DNA from: Acutalibacter sp.
Lineage (GTDB): Bacteria; Bacillota; Clostridia; Oscillospirales; Acutalibacteraceae
Length of the DNA stretch: 64,000 nt
Direction: 5' to 3'
Assembly: GCA_020025775.1 (NCBI GenBank)
Contig: JAHHRN010000007.1
Coordinates: 80,369-144,368 of the forward strand
The translations under genes were made by a program, and so were the position numbers. Under the pieces are notes generated by a model. It saw only the letters and a program-made list of their open reading frames with translations. It was not told where the DNA came from and searched no databases. Numbering within the stretch: the stretch's first letter is position 1; each line of letters opens with the position of its first letter. Of this stretch, positions 1 through 8,393 are shown piece by piece.

Positions 1-960
1 GCCCTCGTCAAAAGCAAAGAAGGTCGGGTGCTGCGAAGCGGAATCCTTTCCCTTATTTAAAACGAAAAGATGCTCTAAATCTTCGCACTCTGCTGAAAAT
101 TTCGACAGCAGATTTTGATAATTTCCAAAAGCCTCTTTTCCCTTTTCTTCCAAGAACTTCACACAAAGTGCAATCGAAGAAAGCAGGATGTAAGAGGGGC
201 TAGAGGTCTCAAAAACGGCACATTTCTTTAAAAATGCGGTGGGGGAAATGCGCTTGCCGTTCACATGCGCTACGGCACATTGCGTCATGGCGGGGAGGGT
301 CTTGTGCAGGGACTGGATGACAATATCTGCTCCGCAGGGCACGGCAGAAAATTCGGCAAGCGGCGTAAAGCGAAGATGCGCGCCGTGCGCCTCATCAACC
401 AAAACGGGAATCTCTCTTTCGTGCGCCAAATTTACAATCGTTTTAATGTCGGAAAGCACACCGTCATAGGTCGGCGAGGTCAAAACTACCAAACGGATTT
501 CGGGGTGCAATTCCAAGGCAGATTTTATATCCTCGGGGCGAATACTTCCGGCAATGCCGGTTTTTTCGTCGGTCGGCGGTACCACATAGTAGGGCTTTAG
601 CCCCAAAAGGGATACGGCGTTATAAACGGATTTGTGGCAGTTGCGTGCCATTAAAATGCTGTCGCCGTAGGAACAGCAGGTGGCGATGCCGGCTAAAATG
701 CCGCCCGTCGAGCCGTTCACAAGGGGCAGGCTGAACGCACTGCCGTAAAGCGCCGCCAAACGCTCGGCGAGGTCTTTTAAAATGCCCTCGGGATTGTGAA
801 GATTGTCGAAACCGTCGATTTCGGTGATGTCCTCGGCTAAGGGCAAATCGTCGCCTAAAAGCGCGGTGTTGCGCTTGTGCCCCGGCATATGAAAGGGATA
901 GGCGCCCGAGGTGCTGTACGCCTTGAGCGCGTCAAAAAGATTGGGTTTATTCTGCTTCAT
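1..960 (-). CDS. Orn/Lys/Arg decarboxylase family PLP enzyme (3' end cut by window)
   Basis: The reverse strand reads from an ATG at 960 to the window edge (320 codons, no stop reached). Near the N-terminus is HMPGHKR, the signature of the fold-type I Orn/Lys/Arg decarboxylases, and further on S-L-H-K-T, the Schiff-base lysine motif that binds pyridoxal phosphate, preceded by DEAHGAH. An AAAGGA ribosome site lies about 8 nt upstream. Known members decarboxylate arginine, lysine or ornithine to polyamines; the substrate cannot be read here because the C-terminal domain is missing. Its start overlaps the end of the AraC gene by 14 bases, so the two are probably co-transcribed and translationally coupled. 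Confidence 0.85.
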   Translation of the reverse strand, partial: MKQNKPNLFDALKAYSTSGAYPFHMPGHKRNTALLGDDLPLAEDITEIDGFDNLHNPEGILKDLAERLAALYGSAFSLPLVNGSTGGILAGIATCCSYGDSILMARNCHKSVYNAVSLLGLKPYYVVPPTDEKTGIAGSIRPEDIKSALELHPEIRLVVLTSPTYDGVLSDIKTIVNLAHEREIPVLVDEAHGAHLRFTPLAEFSAVPCGADIVIQSLHKTLPAMTQCAVAHVNGKRISPTAFLKKCAVFETSSPSYILLSSIALCVKFLEEKGKEAFGNYQNLLSKFSAECEDLEHLFVLNKGKDSASQHPTFFAFDEG

Positions 961-1810
961 GGGTTTGTCCTTTCCGAAACTGCTTGGGGGTCATCCCCTT
1001 GTAGCGTTTGAATGTTTTTACAAAATAGCTTAAATCGTTAAAGCCGCAGGAAAGCGCAATGTCCGTGACACTCTCCTCGGAATAGAGCAGGTGGTCGGCA
1101 GCACATTCCACGCGGTAGTAGTTGAGATAGTCAATCGGCGTTTTGCCGGTCATGGAGCTGAAAAAGCGGCAGAAATATTTGGGCGACATCCCCGAAGCCT
1201 CCGCAAGCTCCTCTAGGGTGAGGGGAGAGGCGTATTCCTTTCGGATGAGCGATAGCACACGTTTAATTTGCTGAATCCGGCGCATGTCGCGGGTCGCCGT
1301 CGGCAAAAGCTCCTCGTGCCGTTCGTTGCGCTGTAAAAAGGCGAAAAGCTCAAAAAGTAGTCCCGTAATCTGCCATTCACAGCCCTTTTCATGGGCAATC
1401 ATTGCCGAAAAAAGCTTCTTTAAAAGTGCACCCTCCTCGGAATCCTCTTTTACGATGCTTTCTTTTTGAAACTGCTGATTTTGCAGAGGGTCAAGCTCTT
1501 TTTGATAGAGGGGAGAGGTGCGCAAAAAATAGCCCAAATCAAATACGAGACATTCATAAACGCAGTCCTTCGGAACGCCGCCGTGCAGGACACCGCCATG
1601 TAGGAGAATCGCGTCGCCCTCGGTCAAAAGTACGGTTTCGGTGTCGAGGGTCAAGAGAAATTCGCCCGAAAGCACACGGATAATTTCAAAATCAATATGC
1701 CAGTGCAGGGGCATTTGATAGCGCGGATGCTTCTTATCGACATGGTGATATTCTATAGGAAAAGAGACAGTGCCGCGTGTGGTTTGTTCTTCGTAACCCA
1801 TATTGAGCAT
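947..1810 (-). CDS. AraC-family transcriptional regulator
   Basis: A 287-residue protein with an N-terminal cupin-like sensor half (HWHIDFEI near residue 35, then LTEGDAILLHGG) and a C-terminal double helix-turn-helix of AraC/XylS type (LEELAEASGMSPKYFCRFF and TDIALSCGFNDLSYFVKTFKRYKGMTP). The start at 1810 is chosen because GGAGGG sits 6 nt upstream; the open frame extends further to 1903 without a ribosome site, and a second ATG lies at 1801. It is divergent from the fucose operon, with overlapping promoters, so it is the best candidate activator of L-fucose use (inference). The downstream decarboxylase overlaps it. Confidence 0.85.
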   Translation of the reverse strand: MLNMGYEEQTTRGTVSFPIEYHHVDKKHPRYQMPLHWHIDFEIIRVLSGEFLLTLDTETVLLTEGDAILLHGGVLHGGVPKDCVYECLVFDLGYFLRTSPLYQKELDPLQNQQFQKESIVKEDSEEGALLKKLFSAMIAHEKGCEWQITGLLFELFAFLQRNERHEELLPTATRDMRRIQQIKRVLSLIRKEYASPLTLEELAEASGMSPKYFCRFFSSMTGKTPIDYLNYYRVECAADHLLYSEESVTDIALSCGFNDLSYFVKTFKRYKGMTPKQFRKGQTHEAE

Positions 1811-1851
1811 CTTTCTCCCTCCAAAAAAGTGAATATTGTTATACTTTATTG

Positions 1852-1894
1852 CTATTATACTACAAGCTTTTATAGAAAAACAACAGTATAATAG
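1852..1894. promoter_or_regulatory. Divergent araC / fucI promoter region with 10-bp inverted repeat
   Basis: CTATTATACT (1852-1861) and AGTATAATAG (1885-1894) form a perfect 10-bp inverted repeat. Each arm carries a TATAAT box: one reads rightward toward fucI (1887-1892), the other leftward toward araC (1859-1854). For the leftward promoter TTGTTT lies 18 nt before its -10. The rightward promoter has no good -35, as expected for one that needs an activator. The two promoters therefore overlap. Confidence 0.55.
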
Positions 1895-1963
1895 AAATAT
1901 CATGAAAGATTTTATAAATAATCCTTTGATTTTTATAAAAGAGAGGTTAAGGAGGAAAACAAA

Positions 1964-3757
1964 ATGGCAAAATCCAGACTCATCGGCGATTATCCCGTTA
2001 TCGGTATCCGTCCCGTGATTGACGGCAGAAGAGGACCCTTAAAGGTTCGCGAATCCTTAGAGGAGCAGACCATGCAAATGGCGAAATCCGCAAAGGCACT
2101 GTTTGAAGAGAACCTTCGCTACACGAACGGCGAACCTGTAAAGGTCATTATTTCGGATACCACCATCGGTAGAGTAGCGGAATCCGCCGCCTGTGAAGAC
2201 CAGTTTAGGAAAGCCGGCGTTGCCATTACCCTGACCGTAACCCCCTGCTGGTGCTACGGTGCAGAGACTATGGATATGCAAAGAGATACTATTAAGGGTG
2301 TTTGGGGCATCAATGGCACCGAAAGACCCGGTGCGGTGTATTTGGCTTCCGTTCTTGCCACCCATGCGCAGAAAGGACTTCCGGCGTTCGGCGTTTACGG
2401 TAAGCACGTGCAGGATAAGGAGGACACCACCATTCCCGAGGATGTGCGCGAAAAGCTTCTGCGCTTTGGTAGAGCGGCTGTTGCGGCGGCGACCATGCGC
2501 GGCAAATCCTATTTACAAATCGGCTCTATCTGCATGGGCATCGGCGGTTCGATTATCAACTCCGATTTCTTTGAAGAATATCTCGGTATGCGTGTAGAAT
2601 CTGTAGATGAGGTAGAAATCATCCGCCGCATGACCGAGGGTATCTACGACGAAGCCGAATTCCAAAAGGCAATGAAATGGACAAAGGAACACTGCAAGGA
2701 GGGCTTCGACAAGAACCCCGACTGGTTCAAAAAGTCCGATAAAGAAAAGGAAGAAGCTTGGGAATTTGTTGTAAAAATGATGTGCATCATCAAGGACCTT
2801 TACAACGGCAACCCGAATCTTCCCGAGGGCAGAGAAGAGGAAATGGTCGGTCATAACGCCATTTGCGGCGGCTTCCAGGGTCAAAGACAGTGGACGGACT
2901 TCTATCCGAACTGTGACTATCCCGAAGCGCTTTTGAACTCTTCCTTTGACTGGAACGGCGCAAGAGAAACCTATGTTATGGCAACCGAAAACGATACCTT
3001 AAACGGTGTCTCCATGCTCTTCGGCAAGCTCCTGACCAACCGTGCTCAGCTTTTCTCCGATGTTCGTACCTATTGGAGCCCCGAAGCGGTTAAGAAAGCA
3101 ACGGGCTATGATTTAGAGGGCGTTGCCAAAGAAGCAGGCGGTTTCCTTCATCTCATCAACTCCGGCGCATCTGCCCTCGATTTCTCGGCAGAAGCGAAGG
3201 ATGCAAACGGCAATCCTACTGTAAAACCGTTCTGGGAAATGACCGAAGCGGATCAGAAAGCCTGCCTCGATGCTACCACTTGGAACGCCGCAGATATGGG
3301 TTATTTTAGAGGCGGTGGCTTCTCCTCGAGATTCTTAACCGATGCCGAAATGCCGGCGACCATGTGCCGGCTCAATATCGTTAAGGGCTTAGGCCCTGTG
3401 ATGCAGATTGTCGAGGGCTACACCGTAAAATTACCCGAAGAGGTTTCCGACATTCTTTGGAAGCGCACCGACTACACCTGGCCCTGCACTTGGTTTGCAC
3501 CGAGACTTACCGGCGAGGGTGCTTTCAAATCCGCTTATGATGTGATGAACAACTGGGGCGCAAACCACGGCGCAATCAGCTACGGCCATATTGGTGCAGA
3601 CCTCATCACCCTTTGCTCTATGCTTCGTATTCCGGTTTGCATGCACAACGTACCCGAAGAAAAAATCTTCCGTCCGGCGGCTTGGAATGCCTTCGGTATG
3701 GATAAAGAGGGCGCAGACTTCAGAGCCTGCAAGAACTTCGGCCCGCTCTATAAATAA
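1964..3757 (+). CDS. fucI: L-fucose isomerase
   Basis: A 597-residue protein, close to the 591 of the E. coli enzyme, aligning with FucI along its whole length (RLIGDYPVIGIRPVIDGRRGP at the start, YVMATENDTLNG and HGAISYGHIGADL in the catalytic C-terminal half, which hold the Glu, Asp and His metal ligands of the family). It converts L-fucose to L-fuculose with Mn2+ in the cytosol. A strong AAGGAGG site lies about 8 nt before the ATG. First gene of a four-gene operon followed 11 nt later by a sugar kinase. Confidence 0.95.
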   Translation: MAKSRLIGDYPVIGIRPVIDGRRGPLKVRESLEEQTMQMAKSAKALFEENLRYTNGEPVKVIISDTTIGRVAESAACEDQFRKAGVAITLTVTPCWCYGAETMDMQRDTIKGVWGINGTERPGAVYLASVLATHAQKGLPAFGVYGKHVQDKEDTTIPEDVREKLLRFGRAAVAAATMRGKSYLQIGSICMGIGGSIINSDFFEEYLGMRVESVDEVEIIRRMTEGIYDEAEFQKAMKWTKEHCKEGFDKNPDWFKKSDKEKEEAWEFVVKMMCIIKDLYNGNPNLPEGREEEMVGHNAICGGFQGQRQWTDFYPNCDYPEALLNSSFDWNGARETYVMATENDTLNGVSMLFGKLLTNRAQLFSDVRTYWSPEAVKKATGYDLEGVAKEAGGFLHLINSGASALDFSAEAKDANGNPTVKPFWEMTEADQKACLDATTWNAADMGYFRGGGFSSRFLTDAEMPATMCRLNIVKGLGPVMQIVEGYTVKLPEEVSDILWKRTDYTWPCTWFAPRLTGEGAFKSAYDVMNNWGANHGAISYGHIGADLITLCSMLRIPVCMHNVPEEKIFRPAAWNAFGMDKEGADFRACKNFGPLYK

Positions 3758-3768
3758 GGAAAACCGTT

Positions 3769-5253
3769 ATGAAAAAAGAAGTAAAAACCTTAGCCTTTGA
3801 CTTTGGGGCTTCGTCGGGGCGTGCCATTCTCGGCACGTTCGACGGCGAAAAAATCGCCTTAAAGGAGCTACACCGCTTCTCGAATGACCCCGTCACTGTG
3901 AATGGTACGATGTACTGGGATGTTTTAAGACTGCTCTTTGAAATCAAAGAAGGTCTTTTGAAAACGAAGGCAGAGGGTGACCTCGACAGCATCGGTATCG
4001 ACACCTGGGGTGTGGACTTCGGGCTTTTGGATGCACACGGCAAGCTCCTTGAAAATCCTGTGCATTATCGGGATGCGCGTACCGTCGGCATTTTAGAAAA
4101 AGCCTTTAGGAAGCTCCCAAAAGAGGAATTTTATCAGATTACGGGTAACCAGTTCATGGAAATCAACACCGCCTTTCAGCTTTATGCCTTGGCACTCGAG
4201 CGTCCCGAGGTGTTAGAGCGTGCGGATTGTCTTTTATTGATGCCCGACCTTTTGCGGTATTTTCTCACGAATGAAAAGGGCACGGAATACTCCATTGCCT
4301 CCACCACCCAGCTTTTGGATGCCGAAAAGAAAACGTGGTCCAAACGGGTTTTAGATGCACTTTCTATCCCCGAAAAGCTCTTAACCGAGATTCAGCCGAC
4401 TGCCACCAAGGCGGGGCAGCTTTCCGAAGCGATTTGCGAGGAATTGGGGCTTTCCCCGACCGAAGTTATCGCCGTGGCAGGGCACGACACCCAGTGCGCG
4501 ATGGCGGCTGTCCCGACCGAGGAAGAGGATTTTCTTTTCCTCAGCTGTGGCACATGGTCGCTCCTCGGCACAGAGCTTCCCGCGCCGATTCTCAATGCGG
4601 ATGCCTATCAATGCAACCTCACCAACGAGGGTGGCTACGGAAACAAGGCTTCGTTTTTAAAGAATATCATCGGGCTTTGGCTCATTCAGGAGACTAGACG
4701 CCAGTGGAAAAAAGAGGGCGAGGCGCTCTCCTTTGCCGAAATGGAAGCTTTGGCGCGCGCCGAAAAACCGTTTCAATGTTTCATCGACCCCGATGACGAA
4801 ATTTTTGTTCCGGCAGGCAATATCCCGAAACGCATTCGCGAATACTGCCAAAAAACAGGGCAGCCGGTGCCCGAAACCAAGGGGCAGATTCTTCGCTGTA
4901 TTTATGACAGCCTAGCCATGAAATATCGCTATGCCGCGGAGCAGGTAGAATTTTGCACGAAAAAGCACTACGAAAAATTCTATATCGTCGGCGGCGGTGT
5001 GCAGGATCAGCTTCTGTGCGAAACGGCGGCGAATGTGCTTTCCAAAACCGTTGTGGCAGGACCTGTGGAAGCCACAGTTTACGGCAATATTTTATTACAA
5101 CTACTCGCCCTCGGGGAAATTCCGGATTTAAAAACCGGTAGACGGATTTTATTAGAATCCGAACAGCCAAAGGTCTATGAACCGCAGGCGGCGCTCCTCG
5201 AAACGGCAAACCAAGCTTATGAAAAATTCAAAGAGGTGACAGCCTTATGTTAA
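3769..5253 (+). CDS. FGGY sugar kinase, RhaB-like (L-fuculokinase role)
   Basis: A 494-residue FGGY-family kinase. DFGASSGRA at residues 10-18 is the phosphate-1 loop, GIDTWGVDFGLLD is the sugar-site block typical of rhamnulokinase, SCGTWSLLG is phosphate-2 and VGGGVQDQLL the adenosine motif. By sequence it is nearer rhamnulokinase (RhaB) than E. coli FucK, but it lies between fucI and the fucose mutarotase with an aldolase behind, so its job is probably to phosphorylate L-fuculose to L-fuculose-1-phosphate. Its stop overlaps the next start by 7 bases. Substrate (fuculose, rhamnulose or both) is not settled by sequence. Confidence 0.88.
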   Translation: MKKEVKTLAFDFGASSGRAILGTFDGEKIALKELHRFSNDPVTVNGTMYWDVLRLLFEIKEGLLKTKAEGDLDSIGIDTWGVDFGLLDAHGKLLENPVHYRDARTVGILEKAFRKLPKEEFYQITGNQFMEINTAFQLYALALERPEVLERADCLLLMPDLLRYFLTNEKGTEYSIASTTQLLDAEKKTWSKRVLDALSIPEKLLTEIQPTATKAGQLSEAICEELGLSPTEVIAVAGHDTQCAMAAVPTEEEDFLFLSCGTWSLLGTELPAPILNADAYQCNLTNEGGYGNKASFLKNIIGLWLIQETRRQWKKEGEALSFAEMEALARAEKPFQCFIDPDDEIFVPAGNIPKRIREYCQKTGQPVPETKGQILRCIYDSLAMKYRYAAEQVEFCTKKHYEKFYIVGGGVQDQLLCETAANVLSKTVVAGPVEATVYGNILLQLLALGEIPDLKTGRRILLESEQPKVYEPQAALLETANQAYEKFKEVTALC

Positions 5254-5687
5254 AAGGCATTCCGAAAATTTTACCGCCCGAGCTTTTAAAAGCACTTTGC
5301 GAAATGGGCCATGCCGACCGTATGGTGATTTCCGACGGCAACTTCCCGGCACATTCCGTGGGCAAAAATTCGATTGTGATTCGTATGGACGGTCACGGTG
5401 TACCCGAGGTGCTCGAAGCGATTTTACAGCTTTTCCCCTTAGATACCTATACCGAAACCCCCGTGGGACTTATGGAAGTTGTGTCAGGTGACCCTGTCGA
5501 AACCCCGATTTGGGATACATATTATGATATTGTTTCCAAATTCGATGCCAGAGGTAAGGCGGCTTTCGAATATATCGAGCGTTTTAAGTTCTACGAAGAA
5601 GCCAAAGACGCTTACCTCATCGTCGTGACCGGCGAGAGTGCACTGTATGCCAATGTAATGCTCCAAAAGGGCGTTGTAACAGAATAA
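5247..5687 (+). CDS. fucU: L-fucose mutarotase (RbsD/FucU family)
   Basis: A 146-residue RbsD/FucU protein; family members are usually about 140. It begins MLKGIPKILPPELLKALCEMGH with the conserved GHADRMVISDGNFPAH block, which in FucU carries the catalytic His and Asp. It interconverts the anomers of L-fucose so that the isomerase receives the right form. The start lies inside the end of the kinase gene (ATG at 5247, kinase stop at 5251-5253), a translational coupling arrangement. The fuculose-phosphate aldolase follows 23 nt later. Confidence 0.92.
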   Translation: MLKGIPKILPPELLKALCEMGHADRMVISDGNFPAHSVGKNSIVIRMDGHGVPEVLEAILQLFPLDTYTETPVGLMEVVSGDPVETPIWDTYYDIVSKFDARGKAAFEYIERFKFYEEAKDAYLIVVTGESALYANVMLQKGVVTE

Positions 5688-5710
5688 ATAAAAGAAAGAA
5701 GAACAGAAAA

Positions 5711-6412
5711 ATGGCACTTAGTTATATGGATGTAAGAGAGCAAATGTGCGACATTTGCCACAAAACCTGGCAGCTCGGTTGGGTCGCCGCAAACGACGGT
5801 AACCTTTCCGTCCTTTTACCCGACGGCAAAATTTTAGCTACCCCCACGGGCATCAGCAAGAGCTTTATTACCCCCGAAAAGCTTGTTGTTATCGACAAAG
5901 AGGGCAATGTTTTAGAAGCCGAGGGCAATTACAGACCCTCCTCCGAAATCAAAATGCACCTGCGTGTATATAAAGAGCGTCCCGACGTCGGCGCTGTGCT
6001 CCATGCACATCCGCCTGTAGCGACCGGCTATGCTGTAGCGCATATTCCGCTCGACCGCTACACCATGATTGAAACCGTTGCGGCGCTCGGCTCGATTCCG
6101 GTAACCCCTTACGGCACACCCTCTACACAGGAAGTGCCGGACGCGATTGCACCGTATTTGCAGGAGCATGATGCTGTGCTCTTAGAAAACCACGGAGCAC
6201 TCACCATGGGCGTAGACGTGCTGACCGCCTACTACCGCATGGAAACCTTAGAGCTTTTTGCCAAAATCAACCTTGTCGCACACCTTCTCGGCGGTGAAAA
6301 GGAAATCTCGCGCGAGAATATCGACAAGCTCATCAATCTTCGTTCCTACTACGGCATCACAGGCAAGCATCCGGGCTATAAGCACTATAGAAAAGACGAG
6401 GACGAAGAGTAA
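5711..6412 (+). CDS. fucA: Class II aldolase, L-fuculose-phosphate aldolase
   Basis: A 233-residue class II aldolase/adducin family protein. LHAHPPVATGYAVAH supplies two Zn2+-binding histidines, ENHGALTMG a third, and SSEIKMH the catalytic acid region. It cleaves L-fuculose-1-phosphate to dihydroxyacetone phosphate and L-lactaldehyde. Last gene of the fucose operon; a strong terminator follows about 40 bases after the stop. The upstream ribosome site is only a purine-rich AAGAAAGAAG stretch. No gene for lactaldehyde reduction or a fucose transporter is visible in the operon. Confidence 0.92.
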   Translation: MALSYMDVREQMCDICHKTWQLGWVAANDGNLSVLLPDGKILATPTGISKSFITPEKLVVIDKEGNVLEAEGNYRPSSEIKMHLRVYKERPDVGAVLHAHPPVATGYAVAHIPLDRYTMIETVAALGSIPVTPYGTPSTQEVPDAIAPYLQEHDAVLLENHGALTMGVDVLTAYYRMETLELFAKINLVAHLLGGEKEISRENIDKLINLRSYYGITGKHPGYKHYRKDEDEE

Positions 6413-6454
6413 ATTTCGACTTTTTTAAAAGAAATGAAAAAGTAAACAGGGGAC

Positions 6455-6493
6455 AAAAAACGGGAAGCCCATGAAAGGGTTTCCCGTTTTTTT
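6455..6493. terminator. Rho-independent terminator after fucA
   Basis: A 13-bp stem (AAACGGGAAGCCC with GGGTTTCCCGTTT, one G-T pair) and a run of T. Because the run of A precedes the stem it can also act leftward on the convergent XRE gene. Confidence 0.85.
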
Positions 6494-6779
6494 ATATTTT
6501 ATTTCTAAGGTCATTGATAATTGTTTGAATATGCTCAATTTCTAAATCTGTAAGACCGGTGGTATCAATTTTTCTCTCTATTTCTCTGCCCAAAAGATAG
6601 TCTGTAGAAACATTAAAAATATCTGCTAAATGTATCAGCATTTCAATAGAAGGCTGAATATTGTCATTTTCCCAATTGGAAATGCTCTGCTTACTAACAC
6701 TTAACAACTTGGCAAGTTCCACTTGACTGATGCCCTTGGATAGACGAAGGCTTCGTATTCTTTCATTTAACATTTGCAA
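6492..6779 (-). CDS. XRE-family helix-turn-helix regulator
   Basis: A 95-residue Cro/CI-type protein. RIRSLRLSKGISQVELAKLL and SVSKQSISNWENDNIQPS form the helix-turn-helix (residues 7-45), LADIFNVSTDYLLGRE completes the domain. A short C-terminal tail follows (TGLTDLEIEHIQTIINDLRNKI), too small for a sensing domain. It is divergent from a two-gene membrane/secreted-protein module, and palindromes that look like its operators lie between them, so it likely represses itself and that module. Confidence 0.88.
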   Translation of the reverse strand: MQMLNERIRSLRLSKGISQVELAKLLSVSKQSISNWENDNIQPSIEMLIHLADIFNVSTDYLLGREIERKIDTTGLTDLEIEHIQTIINDLRNKI

Positions 6780-6796
6780 TCACCTCCGCAAATATA

Positions 6797-6848
6797 ACAA
6801 TACTATTGTATGCAAATACTTGACAATCTATAAATACTATGGTATTGT
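6797..6848 (+). promoter_or_regulatory. Promoter and XRE operators for the 6886-7790 operon
   Basis: TTGACA (6820-6825), a 17-nt spacer and TATTGT (6843-6848) make a near-consensus promoter. Two related palindromes sit on it: ACAATACTATTGT (6797-6809, perfect) just upstream of the -35 and AATAC-4-GTATT (6833-6846) covering the -10. Their shared ATAC/GTAT halves suggest two operator sites for the divergent XRE protein. Confidence 0.6.
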
Positions 6849-6885
6849 ATTACTGGACTGCAACAAAGAAAAATGGATACTTTCT

Positions 6886-7251
6886 ATGAAAAAAACACTA
6901 AAACTGCAATTAGTTTCTCTTGCGCTTCTGAGTGCCGGCGTGTGGATTTATTTATCTGCGCAGAGTGTTAAAGGGCGTTTGTCTTTTATTCGTAATTTTA
7001 TACCAGATTTTTTATGGGCGATGGCTTTTAATTTCTCTTTGGCACCGATTTTTAAAGAACTGTTTGGACGGAAATATTTAGTCGCTACAGGCACGGTTTG
7101 TTTTTTATGCGGTACACTTTACGAAGTTTTTCAATATATCGGTATTTGTAAAGGGTATGGCGATGGAATAGACGTAGTGGTATATTTTACAGCAACTCTT
7201 TTGAGCTGTAATTTAATAAAAAAATACTATACAAAGGAGAAAAAGAAATGA
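6886..7251 (+). CDS. Small membrane protein of unknown function
   Basis: A 121-residue protein (start ATG at 6886; the open frame runs on upstream but would cover the promoter). It shows about four hydrophobic stretches: LVSLALLSAGVWIYLSA, FLWAMAFNFSLAPIF, YLVATGTVCFLCGTLYEVF and VVVYFTATLLSC. Layout and size resemble VanZ-like or DoxX-type small membrane proteins, but I do not recognise a signature. The ribosome site is weak. It overlaps the next gene by ATGA and shares its promoter, which carries candidate XRE operators. Confidence 0.65.
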   Translation: MKKTLKLQLVSLALLSAGVWIYLSAQSVKGRLSFIRNFIPDFLWAMAFNFSLAPIFKELFGRKYLVATGTVCFLCGTLYEVFQYIGICKGYGDGIDVVVYFTATLLSCNLIKKYYTKEKKK

Positions 7252-7790
7252 AAAGAGTAATGTATTCAGTTGTGGCAATCGCATTAATTTTGACTTTTAC
7301 GTTTTTTGCTGTTGCTAGTGGAGGGTCAGATGCGGAAACATCTGGCGACGGGGGAAATAAGAAAAACGAAACGACAACAGAAAGTGCTAAAATTCCGGCT
7401 TATAAGCTCGGAGAAACGGTAACGGTAAAAACATCCGGTAAAGAGTACACAATCAAAATCACAGGCGTTAACGAAACAAAAAAGAGAAACGAATTTTCGG
7501 ATAAACAAGCTGACAGAGTTATTTTGATTTCTTACGAGTTTGAAAATATTGCTTGTGAAGATGATTTGTATATTAGTGATATGGATATGAAAGTATACGA
7601 TAAAGATAATAATATTTTAGAATCCTATCCTGCAACAGAAGGGAAAGCAGCTTCTTCCGTAAGCCAAGGCAGAAAAGGTAGCGGTGTTATGGCTTATGCT
7701 TTAAATAATTCCAACAACTATGTTGAAATGGAGCATTACAGCAATATTTTCAATTCCAAACCGGATTGTAAATTCATATTAGAATGGTAA
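7248..7790 (+). CDS. Secreted protein, DUF4352-like fold suspected
   Basis: A 180-residue protein with an N-terminal signal sequence (KRVMYSVVAIALILTFTFFAVASG), a Ser/Thr/Asn-rich linker (about residues 24-50), then a beta-rich domain with YKLGETVTVKTSGKEYTIKITG and a central VILISYEFENI strand. This resembles DUF4352/telokin-like clostridial exported proteins. There is no lipobox cysteine, so it is secreted or held by the uncleaved helix. The start overlaps the preceding gene by 4 bases with AAAGGAG upstream. Function unknown; co-regulated with the membrane protein before it. Confidence 0.7.
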   Translation: MKRVMYSVVAIALILTFTFFAVASGGSDAETSGDGGNKKNETTTESAKIPAYKLGETVTVKTSGKEYTIKITGVNETKKRNEFSDKQADRVILISYEFENIACEDDLYISDMDMKVYDKDNNILESYPATEGKAASSVSQGRKGSGVMAYALNNSNNYVEMEHYSNIFNSKPDCKFILEW

Positions 7791-7806
7791 AAAATTCCCT
7801 GTAAGC

Positions 7807-7848
7807 AAAAGACCGGAATCCCAGTAAATTTGGGATTCCGGTCTTTTT
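7807..7848 (+). terminator. Rho-independent terminator
   Basis: A 17-bp perfect stem (AAAAGACCGGAATCCCA with its complement), 7-nt loop and a T run. It ends the 6886-7790 operon and can also serve trmL on the other strand. Confidence 0.9.
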
Positions 7849-7886
7849 ATTTTGATTAGAATTTAGCCTTTACATTTTGTTACGGC

Positions 7887-8393
7887 TTAATCGTCAAATT
7901 CTCTTAAATGTCCTTCGCAAAGGAGATTCGGGTAGTTCCACTGGCGTAAAACCTCATATACTGCAACGGCAACCGAGTTTGAAAGATTTAAACTTCTTGC
8001 GGCGGCGTCATTGAGCATGGGGAGTCTGGCACAGCGGTCGGGGTGGTCATGCAATAACCATTCCGGCAAACCTTTTGTTTCCTTGCCGAAGAAAAGAAAG
8101 ACCTTTTCGGGGTATTCTAAATCCGAATGGATGTGCTTGCCCTTGGTTGTGAAAAAGTAAAAATTCTCCTCGTCTTCCTTATTTTTCTCGAGAAAATCAT
8201 CCAAAGAATCATAATAGGTAATGTCTAAAAGATGCCAGTAATCAAGGCCGGCACGCTTTAATTTTTTATCGTCAATCTGAAATCCCATTGGGCCGACCAA
8301 ATGCAGTCTGGAGCCGGTTGCGGCGCAGGTTCTGGCGATATTGCCCGTGTTCTGCGGGATTTCGGGTTCTACTAAAACAATGTTAAGTTCCAT
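7887..8393 (-). CDS. trmL: tRNA (cytidine/uridine-34-2'-O)-methyltransferase
   Basis: A 168-residue SPOUT methyltransferase, the length of E. coli TrmL (157). It starts MELNIVLVEPEIPQNTGNIARTCAATG, the diagnostic N-terminal block with the tRNA-contacting Arg, and ends with the knot motifs LFFGKETKGLP and LNLSNSVAVAVYEVLRQW. It methylates the 2'-O of the wobble base in tRNA-Leu isoacceptors using S-adenosylmethionine. AGGAAAGAA lies upstream of the ATG. Stands alone, convergent with the preceding operon. Confidence 0.92.
   Translation of the reverse strand: MELNIVLVEPEIPQNTGNIARTCAATGSRLHLVGPMGFQIDDKKLKRAGLDYWHLLDITYYDSLDDFLEKNKEDEENFYFFTTKGKHIHSDLEYPEKVFLFFGKETKGLPEWLLHDHPDRCARLPMLNDAAARSLNLSNSVAVAVYEVLRQWNYPNLLCEGHLREFDD

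Noticed and set aside
265..600. Rightward open frames inside the decarboxylase gene
   Set aside because: They are shadows of the reverse-strand gene, whose HMPGHKR and SLHKT motifs show the true frame.
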